Origin: a bacterium
GTDB taxonomy: Bacteria > Patescibacteriota > Gracilibacteria > BD1-5 > UBA6164
Assembly: GCA_024635475.1 (NCBI GenBank)
Contig: JAGXIW010000003.1
Location: forward strand, 496,001 to 560,000
DNA length: 64,000 nt
Direction of reading: 5' to 3'
Shown here: positions 11,038 to 21,833 of the stretch, in pieces
How positions within the stretch are numbered: position 1 is the first letter of the stretch
How the letters are laid out: each line of letters opens with the position of its first letter
Made by a program: the position numbers and the translations under genes
Notes under the pieces: generated by a model
Databases searched by the model: none
What the model was told of the DNA's origin: nothing
The model's input: the letters and a program-made list of their open reading frames with translations, nothing else

Positions 11038-11418
11038 AGTATTTAAATAACTTTCCAATATTAAAGAAGCAGATATATCATCTACTTCTTTTTTATTGGT
11101 TTTAAAGGATTTATTTATATTTTGAGCTTCAAATGTTGTAAATCTCTCATCAATTCAGATAACTTTTTTTAGAGGAAAAATAAGTTTCAATTTTTCTATA
11201 AATTTAGTAGTCTTATTTAATTGATTGTTATCTACTCAATATAAATCATAAGGTAATCATACAATTATAGTGTCATAGCTTTTATTTTCAGAAAATATTT
11301 TTTTTAATTCTCTTACCAATTCAATTCTAGAAACTACATTTTTAGGAAAGGCAATATTATTTATCTCAATTGCAATACCAACTTTTTTTTCTCCCAAATC
11401 TATAGCTATTATGGACAT
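11020..11418 (-). CDS. ruvX: YqgF/RuvX-type nuclease (putative pre-16S rRNA nuclease / Holliday junction resolvase)
   Basis: A 132-residue RNase H-fold protein. The N-terminal strand is IIAIDLGEKKVGIAI, with the catalytic Asp. VGLPY follows, then the IDERFTTFEAQ motif with the second acidic residue, and DDISASLILESYL with the third. The YqgF family matures the 5' end of 16S rRNA and was first proposed as a junction resolvase. It stands upstream-to-downstream with rplI and nusA on the same strand (nusA first), forming a translation/transcription cluster. Confidence 0.9.
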
Positions 11419-11451
11419 AATATTTTAAAATATTAGAAAATGAAGTTATTT

Positions 11452-11895
11452 TTAAATAGCATTAATAAGGATTTTCGCCATTTCTCAAGATCAAAGTTTT
11501 ATAAAAACATCGTGTTTTCCTAGTTTTTTGATATGTCATTGATTCATTACTATCTCAGATTTAGTAAATGTTAGTTTTTCTCCTTTTTTCAATAATTCAA
11601 TTATTTCTTTTTCAGTTATACTTCAAAAAGTTTTTCAAGAAGAATCTTTATTTAAAGATATATTAAAGCTTTTTCAATTCAATTTTTCCCATATTTCATG
11701 TCTGTGTTCTACCTTTTGGATTCTGTTTTTTTCTTCTTTATTTTTTTTATTTTTTAATTCGCTTTCTTCTTTTTCTGTAAGTTTTTTTGCATAATTTTTT
11801 GGAAATAGGAAATTTCTTGCATAACTATCATTTACTTCTTTTATTTCACCAGATTTTCATACATTCACTACATGTTGTAAGAAAATTACTTTCAT
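11452..11895 (-). CDS. rplI: 50S ribosomal protein bL9
   Basis: A 147-residue ribosomal protein. The N-terminal domain is intact: MKVIFLQHVVNVGKSGE, then VNDSYARNFLFPKNYA with the family's N-F-L-x-P motif. A long Lys/Glu-rich connecting helix (about 40-75) leads to the C-terminal domain with FGSITEKEI and GHIKKLGKHDVFIKL. It binds 23S rRNA at the base of the L1 stalk. It lies between nusA and ruvX. Confidence 0.95.
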
Positions 11896-11946
11896 AAAAA
11901 TATATAGATTAAGAAATAAAGAAGAAAAAATAATAAAAATTTAAAT

Positions 11947-13011
11947 TTAAGCTTCAACTTCAATAAGATTAATTTTGTATCAAACTAATTCAGAAGCTAG
12001 GTTTATATTGACACCAGATTTTCATATAACTTTAGGTTTTTCTTCATTAGTTATGTATACATCGGCTTCTCCAGTATCTTCATTTACATTTACTTTTAAT
12101 ACCATTGCTGGAATTAAAGCTCTTTTTATTACCTCTCTTATATCATCTCAATTAGCTATAATATCTATTTTTTCTCAACTTAATTCTTCCATAACAGATT
12201 TAACCCTTATTCATTTTTGACCTATAAGAGTTCAAACTGGATCAATTTGTTCATAATTAGAACTAACTAATACTTTTGATTTCATTCAAGGAAATCTCAC
12301 AACTTTATCTATTGTAACTATACCTTCTCAGATTTCAGGAACATATATTTCAAATAAGGCTGTTATTAACTCAGGTCTTTTTCTAGATAATATAACTCTA
12401 GGGTTTCAAAGCTCTTTATTTGTAACTTCAGCAACAAGTAGATAGAATCTAGCATCAACAACATAATTATCTTTTGATACTTGTTCATTTTTTGGTAAAA
12501 TTACTTGGTTTCAATTATAATCAAATATAACTTTTCAAGACTCAACTAAATCAACTTTCATACTAACAACTTGTCCTTCTTTTCCAACAAATAAATCATA
12601 TATTTTTTCTTTTTCACTATCGGCAATTTTTTGTATAATTACTTGTCTAGCAGCTTGTGAAGCTATTCTTCAAAAAGATTCTCAATTATCTCATTCAGTA
12701 ACTTCATCAGTTACATCTATTTCGATAACATCTCATTCTTCAAAATTTGATGCATCATCTCATAATTCATCAAAGCTTATTTCCAAACTTGGATTTTCAA
12801 CTTTTTTAACAACGATTTTTTCTAAAGTTATTTCTATTGTTTTTTCTTCTAAATTTATTTTAACATTTACTTTATTATCTCTTGTTCCATAATCTTTTTT
12901 GTAAGCTGTTTTTAAAGCTGATTCTATAATTTCAACTAATTTTTCTTTAGGAATCTTTTTTTCAACTGATATAAGATTTATAGCAGCTTCTATTTTTTTA
13001 AAGTCTATCAT
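11947..13011 (-). CDS. nusA: Transcription elongation/termination factor NusA
   Basis: Modulates RNA polymerase pausing, termination and antitermination. The 354-residue protein has the NusA N-terminal domain (KKIEAAINLISVEKKIPKE, LKTAYKKDYG, then FGRIASQAARQVIIQKI), an S1 domain (about 130-200) and tandem KH domains (PVGTLIGQKGIRVKSVMEEL, then KVIGKSGVNINLASEL). Acidic C-terminal repeats are absent, as in many bacteria. A leader hairpin with a T-run lies 58 bases upstream. Confidence 0.95.
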
Positions 13012-13068
13012 AATTAATAGTATTAAGTAATAAGTATTAAAAATATATTAACATCTAATTTTTTCAAA

Positions 13069-13099
13069 CAAAAACGAGAATTTGTCAAACAAACTCTCG
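13069..13099 (-). terminator. Intrinsic-terminator-like hairpin in the nusA leader
   Basis: On the minus strand CGAGAGTTTG pairs with CAAATTCTCG (one mismatch) across a 5-base loop and is followed by TTTTTG. No minus-strand gene lies upstream before the divergent gene at 13287, so it would act in the nusA 5' leader, possibly as an attenuator. Confidence 0.45.
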
Positions 13100-13198
13100 C
13101 TTCCATCTTTGGATTATATTATATTCATTTTTTAAATAAATCAAATATAAATATTTATTAATTTAAATATAGTTATATTAATTGTAAATAGCTATTTT

Positions 13199-13226
13199 TT
13201 GCAAATTTTATAATTTTCCTTATAAT
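13199..13226 (+). promoter_or_regulatory. Sigma-70-type promoter for the coiled-coil secreted protein
   Basis: TTGCAA (13199-13204), a 16-base spacer and TATAAT (13221-13226), about 60 bases upstream of the ATG at 13287. Confidence 0.5.
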
Positions 13227-13286
13227 AATACGGTATTAAAAATAATTATTTTAGTACAAAAGTTTATATTTTAATTTTATTTTAAA

Positions 13287-14231
13287 ATGAGAAAAATTAC
13301 ATTATTAATGATTACTTTAATTATAAGTATGTCTTTGGTAAATGCTGATGAAACTACTACTTCTACTACTAATACTACTAGTACTGAAACTGGTACAACA
13401 GCTGACACTTCAACTGGTACTGAAACTGATACAACAGCTAGTACTGCAACTGGTACAGTAATTGAAGATTCAAATGAAGATGCTGAAGAAGATGTTGAAG
13501 AAAATACTGAAGATGATTCTTCTGATAATGCAGATAATTCTTTAAATAATAAAAAAGAAGAATTTAAAAAGCTTAAAGAGCAAGAAAAAATGAAAATTGA
13601 AGCGAATAGAGATAAAATGAAAGAAAATAGAGTGAATTTTAAAGCAGAAAGAGCTACAGGATCAGTTAAAAAACCTATGTTAACTGAAGAAACAAAAGCT
13701 CAAATTAAAGTTATAATGGATGCACATAAAGTTAGTGCTGATTCTATTAGAACTTCAGTTGCAAGTGGATCATTAACTAAAGAAGAAGGTCTTAAGCAAC
13801 TTGAAGAATTAAAAATGACTACTAGTGAAAGCTTAAAAGCTTTGGTTTGAAATAATGAAGATGCTATGAAAAACTTATGAGTAAAAAAAGATATGCTTGA
13901 TAAAAATATGGAAATAAGAAAAGAGAATGGTGAAATAAGAAAAGATTTTAGACAACAAAAACATGATTTAAAAGTAAAATATAAAGCAAAATTTGTAAAA
14001 GCTCTTGGAACAAAACTTGATAATTTTAGTGAAGAAAGATTAAATACAATTTTAGCTAAAATTAATGTAGCTATGGAAAAAACTTTGGCAAATAATAAAT
14101 TATCTCAAATAAATAAAGATAAAATTATAGCTCAGTTAGATGCTTTAAAGGCTATCATAAATGAAAAATTATGAGTAAGTGAAGAAGAACAAACTCCTGA
14201 AATTAATGTTGATGAATTAATTTCAGAATAA
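13287..14231 (+). CDS. Secreted coiled-coil protein with Thr-rich and acidic linker
   Basis: A 314-residue protein with a clear signal peptide (about residues 1-20, ending near VNADE). Next come a low-complexity Thr/Ser/Gly stretch (about 21-58), an acidic stretch (about 59-90) and a long charged helical region. The final 60 residues (ALGTKLDNFSEERL, then SQINKDKIIAQLDALK) match the C-terminal parts of the proteins at 18388-19254 and, more weakly, 41666-42634. It is probably an exported surface or periplasm-like protein. No enzymatic motif is seen. A strong terminator follows. Confidence 0.85.
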
Positions 14232-14247
14232 TTAATGACAAAAAAAT

Positions 14248-14286
14248 AAAAATAGAGTCTTGTTATTTTGACAAGACTCTATTTTT
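14248..14286 (+). terminator. Rho-independent terminator
   Basis: Stem AAAAATAGAGTCTTGT / ACAAGACTCTATTTTT with a 7-base loop, 17 bases after the stop of the preceding gene. Confidence 0.9.
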
Positions 14287-14353
14287 ATAAAATTTTTTTG
14301 AAAAATGAACTATTTATATATAATTTAGATACTTATAAATTAAAAAGCTTATT

Positions 14354-15646
14354 ATGAAAATTGAAAAGAAATTATTACCAAAATCTATTTTAGAACTTAT
14401 AATAGAAGAAGATGCTAAAAATATAGCTCGTGAGAGAAAGCATGTAATTGATTATCTAAAAAGTAATGCAGATATAAAATGATTTAGAAAATGAGCTGCT
14501 TCAGAAGCTATGATAATAAAAAAATATGGTGAAGAACATATAAATCATATGGTTATAGATCATGCAATAGATCATATTTATCAGGATGCTATTAGAAAAG
14601 AAAAAGTGGTTCCTATTGCTCAAGCTGAGATAGTTGAAGTAATTTCAGAATCTCCTCTAAAATTTAGAGCTCATGTAGAAATACTTCCAGATGCCATTAT
14701 ATCTCCAAATTACAAAAAAATAAAAATTAAGAAAACACTTATTCAAGTTGGTGATAAAGAAGTAGAAAATGCATTAGATGATATACAAACTAGATTAACT
14801 AGATTTGAAGAAGCAGAAGATGGATATGCTATAAAACTTTGAGATAAAATAACTATTGATACAACTTGATATGATAAAGATAATAAGGTTTTAGAAAGTA
14901 CTTCTATGCAAGATTATCCTTTGATTATAGGTTCTAAATTACTTGTTCCATGATTTGAAGAATGACTTATTTGAAAAAAAATGTGAGATGAAGTTACTTT
15001 AGATATAACTTTTCCGAAGGATTATCACAATGGATGATTTGCTTGAAAAGAAACTACTTTTAAAGTTAGTATTAAAAAAATAGAAAAATCTGTAAAACCA
15101 GAATTTACTCCTGAATTTATTAAAGAACTTAGATGAAAAGATCTTGATTTAGAGTGATTTAAAAATCTAGTTAAAGAAGAAATCAAAGAAACAAAGGATA
15201 TGAATGCTAGGGTAGAAGAAGAACACAAATTGATAGATGAACTATTAAAAGTTACTAACCTAGAAATTTGAGATAAATTACTTGAAAATCAAATTTGAAA
15301 AGTTTTTGATGAAATAAAAGAAAATTTATCAAAAGATGGTCTAAGAATGGTTGATTATTTAGAATCATTAAAATTAAGTGAAGAACAATATAAAGAAAAA
15401 AATGTAAAATCTATAGCCAAAAAAAGACTTGAGTGAGAATTGATTTTACATAAACTTTTGGAAATAGAAGATACAAAAGTATTAGATAGTGAAATGGATA
15501 AAGAAATTGAAACTATTCTTGCTAGATTTGGTTCAGAAGAAGTTGTAAATAAATTAAAAGAATTATATATTCCATGAAACAAATATTATGAAGAATTAAG
15601 ACAAAGAACTGCTTACAGAAAATTGATTGATAGTTTCTTTGAGTAA
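14354..15646 (+). CDS. tig: Trigger factor (ribosome-associated chaperone)
   Basis: Binds the ribosome exit tunnel and shields nascent chains. At 430 residues it has the normal length. The ribosome-binding loop appears as KGFRKGAASEAMIIKKYG (the family's G-F-R-x-G pattern). The FKBP-like PPIase domain covers about 155-240 (GDKITIDTTGYD, GFEEGLIGKKMGDE). Long C-terminal helices make up the chaperone cradle. Many of its glycines, including several in the PPIase domain, are TGA. A TATAAT box lies about 30 bases upstream. Confidence 0.93.
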
Positions 15647-15663
15647 TAAATAATTTGCAAATA

Positions 15664-15692
15664 TGTCATCCTCGGGCTCGACCCGGGGATCT
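15664..15692. repeat. Half of a GC-rich palindromic repeat (TGTCATCCTCGGGCT type)
   Basis: TGTCATCCTCGGGCTCGACC followed by CGGGGATCT, strikingly GC-rich compared with its surroundings. Only one arm of the usual palindrome is visible. It lies between tig and tRNA-Gln. Confidence 0.55.
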
Positions 15693-15714
15693 ATTTGTTT
15701 AATTAGATACATAT

Positions 15715-15788
15715 TCGGGATTCGCCAAGCGGTAAGGCAATGGACTCTGACTCCATCATCATAGGTTCGAATCCTATATCCCGAGCCA
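15715..15788 (+). tRNA. tRNA-Gln (anticodon CTG)
   Basis: A 74-base cloverleaf. Acceptor stem is TCGGGAT / ATCCCGA, the D arm is around GCCAAGCGGTAAGGC, the anticodon stem ATGGA / TCCAT encloses loop CTCTGAC (U33 present, anticodon CUG), and the T arm is ATAGG TTCGAAT CCTAT. The CCA end is encoded. Confidence 0.95.
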
Positions 15789-15822
15789 TAAAAAACTATA
15801 AAATTATAATTTTTATACTACA

Positions 15823-16464
15823 TTATTTAATTTCTTTATCAGTAAATACCACTAATCTATTTGGATAACTTTTTTTTACTTTATTCCATTCTCACTGGCA
15901 AGTTATTAGATTAAGATGTGATTTTTCATCTTTTGAATTAAATACATCTGAGGTACTATCACTTTGATTATATATTTTAATTTCACGAACTATAAAAGTA
16001 GTAATTATTCATTTTTCATCTTCAACATATAATTTGTCGCCCTTATTTAATTTATATAAATTATTAAATGCTGGGGATATACCATTTTTTATTCCATAGT
16101 GTCAATCAATAACTGCAACTCATTTTTCACCAGGACGAGGTCATAAATTGAACCAAGCTACATTAATAAAGTCTTTTGGAATTTCCATTATTCCTTTAGG
16201 TGTAAGACCTACATGTTCAATAATAACATTGATATTCATTTTTGGGATTTTTAAATAGACAGGAAGTCATGATTTTACTTGTTCTATAGGAACAATTTTT
16301 TGGGGAACATCAATTGATTTAATATAACTATGATTTTGATTTTTAATAGGTTGTATAATAGGATTTATATTAAAAATATCTAAAAATACAAAACAAACTA
16401 CTGAAAATAATAAAACACCCATAATACTAATAATTAACAATAAATTTTTAATTGATTTTTTCAC
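15823..16464 (-). CDS. Sortase (class E/F-like)
   Basis: A 213-residue membrane-anchored cysteine transpeptidase that joins sorting-signal proteins to the cell surface. An N-terminal hydrophobic anchor (about 8-30) is followed by the sortase barrel (LPVYLKIPKMNINVII, GIMEIPKDFINVAWF). The catalytic His is in VIDGHYGIKNG, the Cys in LNLITCQGEW, and the Arg in YPNRLVVFT. The gene directly downstream of a predicted sorting substrate (16575-18020) on the same strand, separated by a terminator, suggests a dedicated pair. Confidence 0.88.
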
Positions 16465-16495
16465 TTATATTTTTTAAAAAAAATATTAATAATAT

Positions 16496-16522
16496 AAAAA
16501 TTCCACCTTGTGTGGAATTTTT
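16496..16522 (-). terminator. Rho-independent terminator after the ice-binding-like gene
   Basis: Perfect 11-bp stem AAAAATTCCAC / GTGGAATTTTT with a 5-base loop, between the two minus-strand genes. Confidence 0.85.
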
Positions 16523-16574
16523 ATTAACTATAAACAAGGTATATATCATTTTTAAAATAAAAAATATATATATT

Positions 16575-18020
16575 TTATTTTTTATAATTTAAAACTAATG
16601 ATTTTGAAATAAATACAAATATCCCGATAAATCAAATAATTATAATTATATTCCATGGATTATTATTATTATCAGAATGAATTCATGTGTTTGGAAACCC
16701 TGGTGTAACTACTTTTTTAGCATTAATATTATCATTAACAGTAGTTTTAATTTCAGGAACTATTTGTATAATTGGTGGAGTAATTATTTGTGAAGTAACT
16801 TTAGGTTTAACAGGTGGATTTATTATAAGAGTTGTTCAAGTAGATGTAGTAGTAAGAGTTGTTCAAGTAGATGTAGTAGTAAGAATTGTTCAAGTAGACT
16901 CAACAATAGGAGCTGTTCAACATATTTTATCATAATAACTATATGAATAATCTCACTCTGGACAAGAATCAATCGTACTTCATCCACCACCACCACCACC
17001 TCAACTAATAACAGGTGTTATATAAGTATTAGTTATTGTACAAGTTTTATTATCTCCAGCTAATAAACTAACATTACCACTTGTATTACAATCTCAAGCA
17101 AAACTTTGAGTATAAGAAGTATTTGCATTTTCACTTACTATATAATTTCATGCTGATAGAGAATAAGTCGTTCCAGGAGTTCAAGTTCCTGTTGCAGGAC
17201 TTCCTATTACATCAGAACCAAGGGGATATTTTACATGTAAAGTAAAATCAGAAGCTATAGCAGTTCAATTAACTACATTTTTGATTATGTGTAAAGTAGC
17301 TGGACTAGAACTAGAACATATTGGAGCAGTTATAGTATCTGTATCAGTTGTAATTGTTCCACCATAAGCCAAAGCCTTTCATAAAAAAGTAGTATTAGCT
17401 CACATAGTAATACCAGCAGCATCAATAATAATTCAGTTAAATGTTGTATTAGCTCCAAGTGTAGTAGCTGCAGTTGGTGTCCAAAAAACATCACAATTTG
17501 AAGATCCAGATAATGTTATTACTGAACCGTCTACTGTATTAAGAGCTCAATTTATTCTAAATATATAAGTTCCAGCTCAATCTAGAGTAATTCATGTTCA
17601 TCAAATAGTAGCAGCTCATGTTATACAATATACTCAGGGAGTATAAACTCAAATTGCTCAACTATGAGTAGTGTCAGTTGCTAAATCAATTGCTCATGGG
17701 GCAAAAGTAAATGTACATACTTGATTATTAAGATCAGTCAAAGTAGTGCCTTGATCTATACCTGCTTGATTATATAAACTATCAGCCATATGTACTGAAC
17801 CAACTAGTGTAGGTGGAGTAGCTGGTGCAGTAGTATATCATATATCTCCATTTACAGTAGTAGATGTAGTGTTTGTATATGTACTAGAAAGAATTGCAAA
17901 TGTTCAAGCACTATTTAGAGCTGGACTTGTTGCAGCAAATACAGAAACTAAACTAGCTATTCCAAATATAGAGATAGTAGTTAATATTGCTATTAGGGCA
18001 GTCTTACTATAATTTTTCAT
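16575..18020 (-). CDS. Ice-binding-like (DUF3494) surface protein with a sortase signal
   Basis: A 481-residue exported protein. A signal peptide covers about 1-29. Residues about 33-235 match the DUF3494 ice-binding/adhesin family: LNSAGTFAILSSTYTNT, VNGDIGYT, GAATIGGTGITLDGAGTYIF, and NCDVFWTPTAATTLGANTTF followed by GIIID. A second beta domain follows (about 240-335), then a Gly run, Thr-rich 9-residue repeats and a Pro-rich stalk. The C-terminus is a sorting signal: PGFPNTG, a hydrophobic span and a Lys-Lys tail. This fits display on the cell surface by the adjacent sortase. Ice binding is a family property; adhesion is equally plausible. Confidence 0.85.
16828..16904 (-). repeat. Three 27-bp tandem repeats in the surface protein stalk
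   Basis: Two identical 27-base units (16828-16854, 16855-16881) and a diverged third encode the nonapeptide pattern S-T-G-T-T-L-T-T-T. They lie within the coding region, so they are a stalk repeat and not a CRISPR. Confidence 0.85.
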
Positions 18021-18336
18021 AATTTCTATTTGTTAATAATAAAATATTTGTTTAACCCATTATTAATTAACTTAAATCAAAATTATACTGATGAAAATGG
18101 CTGTATATGCCTTACAATTTTGTATACCAGAATCTTGATTTTATTTAATTACTGTGATATTTTTATTTTTAAATAACCTATTTATAACAAAGCTTTAAAA
18201 TTTAATTATAGAATAAATAAGAGAAATTGCAAAACATTATATTTAAATCTAAAAAAATCTTTTTGTTCTTTAACCTAATACTATAAATTAATATTTAATT
18301 TTCTTATTTTAAAATTTTATTTACACAGTTTATTTT
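18021..18336. other. Intergenic region upstream of the ice-binding-like gene
   Basis: AT-rich stretch with no gene that I can support on either strand. It should carry the promoter of the minus-strand surface protein, but I see no convincing -35/-10 pair. Confidence 0.5.
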
Positions 18337-18379
18337 ACCTTATCAAAAAAGAAGCCATTGACTTCTTTTTTGATAAGGT
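18337..18379 (-). terminator. Rho-independent terminator
   Basis: Perfect 18-bp stem ACCTTATCAAAAAAGAAG / CTTCTTTTTTGATAAGGT with a 7-base loop, directly after the end of the coiled-coil gene at 18388. Confidence 0.85.
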
Positions 18380-18387
18380 TTTTAAAA

Positions 18388-19254
18388 TTACTCAGCAGTA
18401 ATAGTTTCTTCTGTATCAAGACTATCTTCAAGTAACTCTTTTAGAGCAGTTAATTGAGACATAATCTTTTCTTTGTTTATTTGAGATAATTTTGTATTAG
18501 CATCAAATTTTACCATCATTGCATCGATTTTTCATAAAATCTTTTCTAATTTCTCAGGACTTTTTGCTCAAACTTTAACAAGTTTAGCTCAAAGTTGAGA
18601 ATGAAATTTTTCTTTATAAGCTAAAACTTGTTTTTTTCTATCACCTCTAAATTCTTCTCTAGCTGTTTTATTTTCTTCTCTTAATTCTTTATTTTCTTCT
18701 GCCATTTCTTTTCTAGCTTCAACCCAAGCTAATGCTTCTTCATTTGATCATACAAGTGTTTTTAATTCTTCATGATGAGCAATTACCATTTCTTCCAATT
18801 TAGTTTTTAATTCTTGTCTCAAAGTATCTTTTAATTCAACTCAAGTTGCTGATTCGATTTTACTCTCATATTCTTTTTTTAGGGCTTCAGTAGTAGTTTT
18901 AAATTCTTCTTGTAAAGCTCTGATCTTAGCTTTAGTTTGATCATTTAAATTGTTAAAAGCTCAAGAAGCAGTTCAATTTTCTTTTCTAAAACTTTGAAGG
19001 TTATTTTTTATTTCTTCCCTATTTACTTTAATTTGAAAGTTCATTTCTTCTCTATGTTCTTTTCTGTCTTCATTTTTTACTTCATTTTTAACTCTCATAA
19101 TATTGTTAGTTGAAGTTAAATTATGTAATTGTTTCATTTGATTAGGTGTCAACTTTATTTCTTTTGTGTTTTTATCTGTACTATCATTAGCAAATGTTCA
19201 TGACATTAAGATAATTAATATTGATACTAAAGATGTTTTAAATATTGTTTTCAT
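18388..19254 (-). CDS. Secreted coiled-coil protein, paralog of the 13287 gene
   Basis: A 288-residue protein with a signal peptide (about 1-22, MKTIFKTSLVSILIILMSG), then almost entirely charged helix. The C-terminal module (GAKLVKVGAKSPEKL, KLSQINKEKIMSQLTALKEL) aligns with the end of the 13287-14231 protein, including the shared LSQINK core. The two are probably paralogs of an exported structural protein. It carries no catalytic motif. It is followed by a strong terminator and preceded by the lipoprotein/kinase/regulator operon. Confidence 0.85.
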
Positions 19255-19388
19255 AAATTTTCTAAAAAATTAGGATATAAATTCATTTAATAAGTTTTTA
19301 GATTATTTATTAAATGTGAACATATTATATAATATTAGTGTATGAGAAGTGTAAGAAAATTAAAGATTTAAATTTTTAAAATATAATT

Positions 19389-19766
19389 TTAATTTAGATC
19401 TTTAAATAATATATCAATAAGTTTATCAATTTCTCAATCAGTAGTATTTTCAATTATATTTAGTTCTTCTTTAGTTAATACTCAGTATTCAGATGTTTTA
19501 TTTATAGGGGTGGTTATAGGATTTTTATTTTTTATTTTTATAGGTAATTCATTTTTTTGTACATTATTTTGAGTTCATATTCTTGTAATAGGTTCTATAT
19601 TTTGTTTATCTTTAAGAAAATTTTCAATTTGATCAATTTTTTCAGCCTCAATATCATTTTCTATTGTATTTCATAACATAATAGGTATATTTTCCTCTTC
19701 AACTTCTGTATTTTTAGAACAGGAAATTAAAATAATAAATAGTAGTAAATAAATTATTTTTTTCAT
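19389..19766 (-). CDS. Small predicted lipoprotein
   Basis: A 125-residue protein with a lipobox (LLFIILISC, Cys at residue 16), then a polar Asn/Glu/Lys-rich body with no recognised domain. It begins one base after the histidine kinase stop, so it belongs to that operon and might be a sensory or output partner; this is inference. Confidence 0.75.
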
Positions 19767-19767
19767 T

Positions 19768-20955
19768 TTATAAAAAATTAATATTAATTTTAGTAAAAGC
19801 ATTTTTTCTACTTTCTATATTTAGTTTCCAATTATTAATATCTGTCACTTTTTTAACTAAAGCTAATCATAATCAAAATCATTCTGTAGAATTATAATTT
19901 TCTCTAAAATATCTATTAAAAATATTTTGTATATTATTTTCTTTAATTCATACTCAATAATCTTTTATTTCTATGATTCAGTTATTAAAGGATATTTCTA
20001 TCTTTCATCAAATTTTTGAGTATTTTATTGCATTTGATAAAATATTTTTTATACATAGATAAAAGTGTTCTTTATTTATTTTTAAAATGAAAGATTTATT
20101 TTCGAATATTTTTTCTAAAACTATTTTTTTCTCATATAAGACTGTATTGAAGTCATCAATTATTAAATTTGATTCTTTTATTAAATCTATTTTTTCTTTT
20201 GCATACGATATGTCTGATAGATTTGCAATTCAAACTATACTATCTAAAATCTTATTCAATTTTTCGGCTGAATTTAAACTAATTTCATTTGCTTCTTTAT
20301 AATTTTTCAATTTTTTTGCAAGGCTTAGAGTTGAAATAATTTCACTTAGTGGTGTTTTCATCTCATGATTTACATTTGCTGTAAAATCTTCTAGAGAATT
20401 TAAACTTTGTTCTATAACTCTAAAATTTCTTCATACAAAAAAATCTCATATAAAATAAAAAAATATAAAGAAAGGGGATATAAATAAACTAAAAAAACTT
20501 ATGTATTTTATGTAATTTAAAAATGTATAATCATTATTCATAGATATAATTATCTTATAATTTTCATTATTTATTTCATAATTTTTAATTAAAAATTTAT
20601 AATGTCATTCGTTAAAAACTCATATCTTATCTTTATTTTTAGGTAATATCTCTATAAATGATGTAACTATATCTCAATTTTTATATATTGTACTATTCTC
20701 AAGAGTTTTTATAATAATTTTTTGTAAAGTTTTATCATCACTTTTGACTTGAGAATAATATTCTTCTTTATTTTCAAGTATGTTAATTACTCAAGTTAAT
20801 TTATTTTCCAAAGATTCTTTATACTCTATGTTATTTGAAATATAATTTATTCATACGAAAGTGGCTTGAATAAAATAAATAGATAGCATTACAAACAATG
20901 CAAAAAAGAAGCTTAATTTGTTTTTATATTTTTTTAATAGTTTTAAGTTATCCAT
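19768..20955 (-). CDS. Membrane sensor histidine kinase
   Basis: A 395-residue two-component sensor. Transmembrane segments are at about 13-35 and 150-172, flanking an extracellular sensor of about 110 residues. The H box is FTANVNHEMKTPLSEI. The ATPase domain has the N box (NILSNAIKYS), G1 (IKDYGVGIKENNI), F box (IFNRYFREN) and G2 (GFGLGLALVKK). The signal sensed is unknown. It lies downstream of its response regulator and upstream of the lipoprotein. Confidence 0.92.
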
Positions 20956-21057
20956 AAATTAGAAAAAATAGTAAAATAATACAGTGAAAGTTCATAACGA
21001 CCCAGAGAGAGCTTTTGGTTGCTTCATTTTACTTTGCAATGACATAAAATAACATTT

Positions 21058-21723
21058 CTATATTTCTTCTTTAATTAGATATCATTCTCATCTAACAGTT
21101 TTAATCAGTTTTTTTCAGAGTTTTTTTCTTAGATATCATATATATATGTCAACTGTTCTAGACGGAAAAAAATCATCATATTCTCACCAAACTTTTTCAA
21201 GTAATTCTTTTTTTGAAATAATTTTTCATTTGTAATTTAACATATATGTGAGTAATTCATATTCTAATTTACTTAGATGAATTATCTTAGAAGCAATTTT
21301 TACAATTTTTTGATTTTTATCAATTTTTAGCTTTCATATTTTTATAGTTTCATTTTTTGTCGTGAAATCTCTTCTAATAAGGGCATTTATTCTCAAGATA
21401 AGTTCTTCATAATTGAATGGTTTAGTTAGATAATCATCAGCTCAAGAGTTAAATCAAGAGATCTTATCTTTTATTTTATCTCTTGCTGTTAGTATTAAAA
21501 TAGGTATATTCATTGAAGCATTTCTGATTTTCCTAATAATATCGATTCAGTCATCTTCTCAGAGTCATAAATCCATTATAACTAAATCATATGAATCAGT
21601 TTTTAATTCTAAATTTATTCATTTTCAAGAAAATAATTGTTTTGATTTTATATTTTCAAGTTCTAAATACTTTGATATGTTATTAGAGACGATTTTATTA
21701 TCTTCAACAATTAATATTTTCAT
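21058..21723 (-). CDS. OmpR-family response regulator
   Basis: A 221-residue transcription regulator. The receiver domain has the acidic pocket (LIVEDNK), the phospho-acceptor region (LVIMDLGLGEDDG), LTARD and the conserved Lys in DDYLTKPFNYEEL. The C-terminal winged helix covers about 125-221 (ILHL-type start, SRTVDIYIGYLRKKLG, then TVRGEGYLI). It partners with the kinase at 19768-20955. A 100-base gap between them holds a degenerate repeat-like sequence. Confidence 0.93.
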
Positions 21724-21833
21724 AAGAATAAAAATTAATTTTCTAAAATAATAATATTTATTTGTATGAGTTTTGTAAGAAAAGAGTGATTTTATAATAG
21801 TAATTGTATAAAATTTGGTGAGATTGTAAAGTT

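Noticed and set aside
16828-16904. CRISPR array
   Set aside because: The 27-base units are contiguous without spacers and encode a Thr-rich stalk within a gene.
20956-21057. Functional element between the response regulator and histidine kinase genes
   Set aside because: It contains only a degenerate repeat-like stretch ending CTTTGCAATGACA; no pairing arm strong enough to call.
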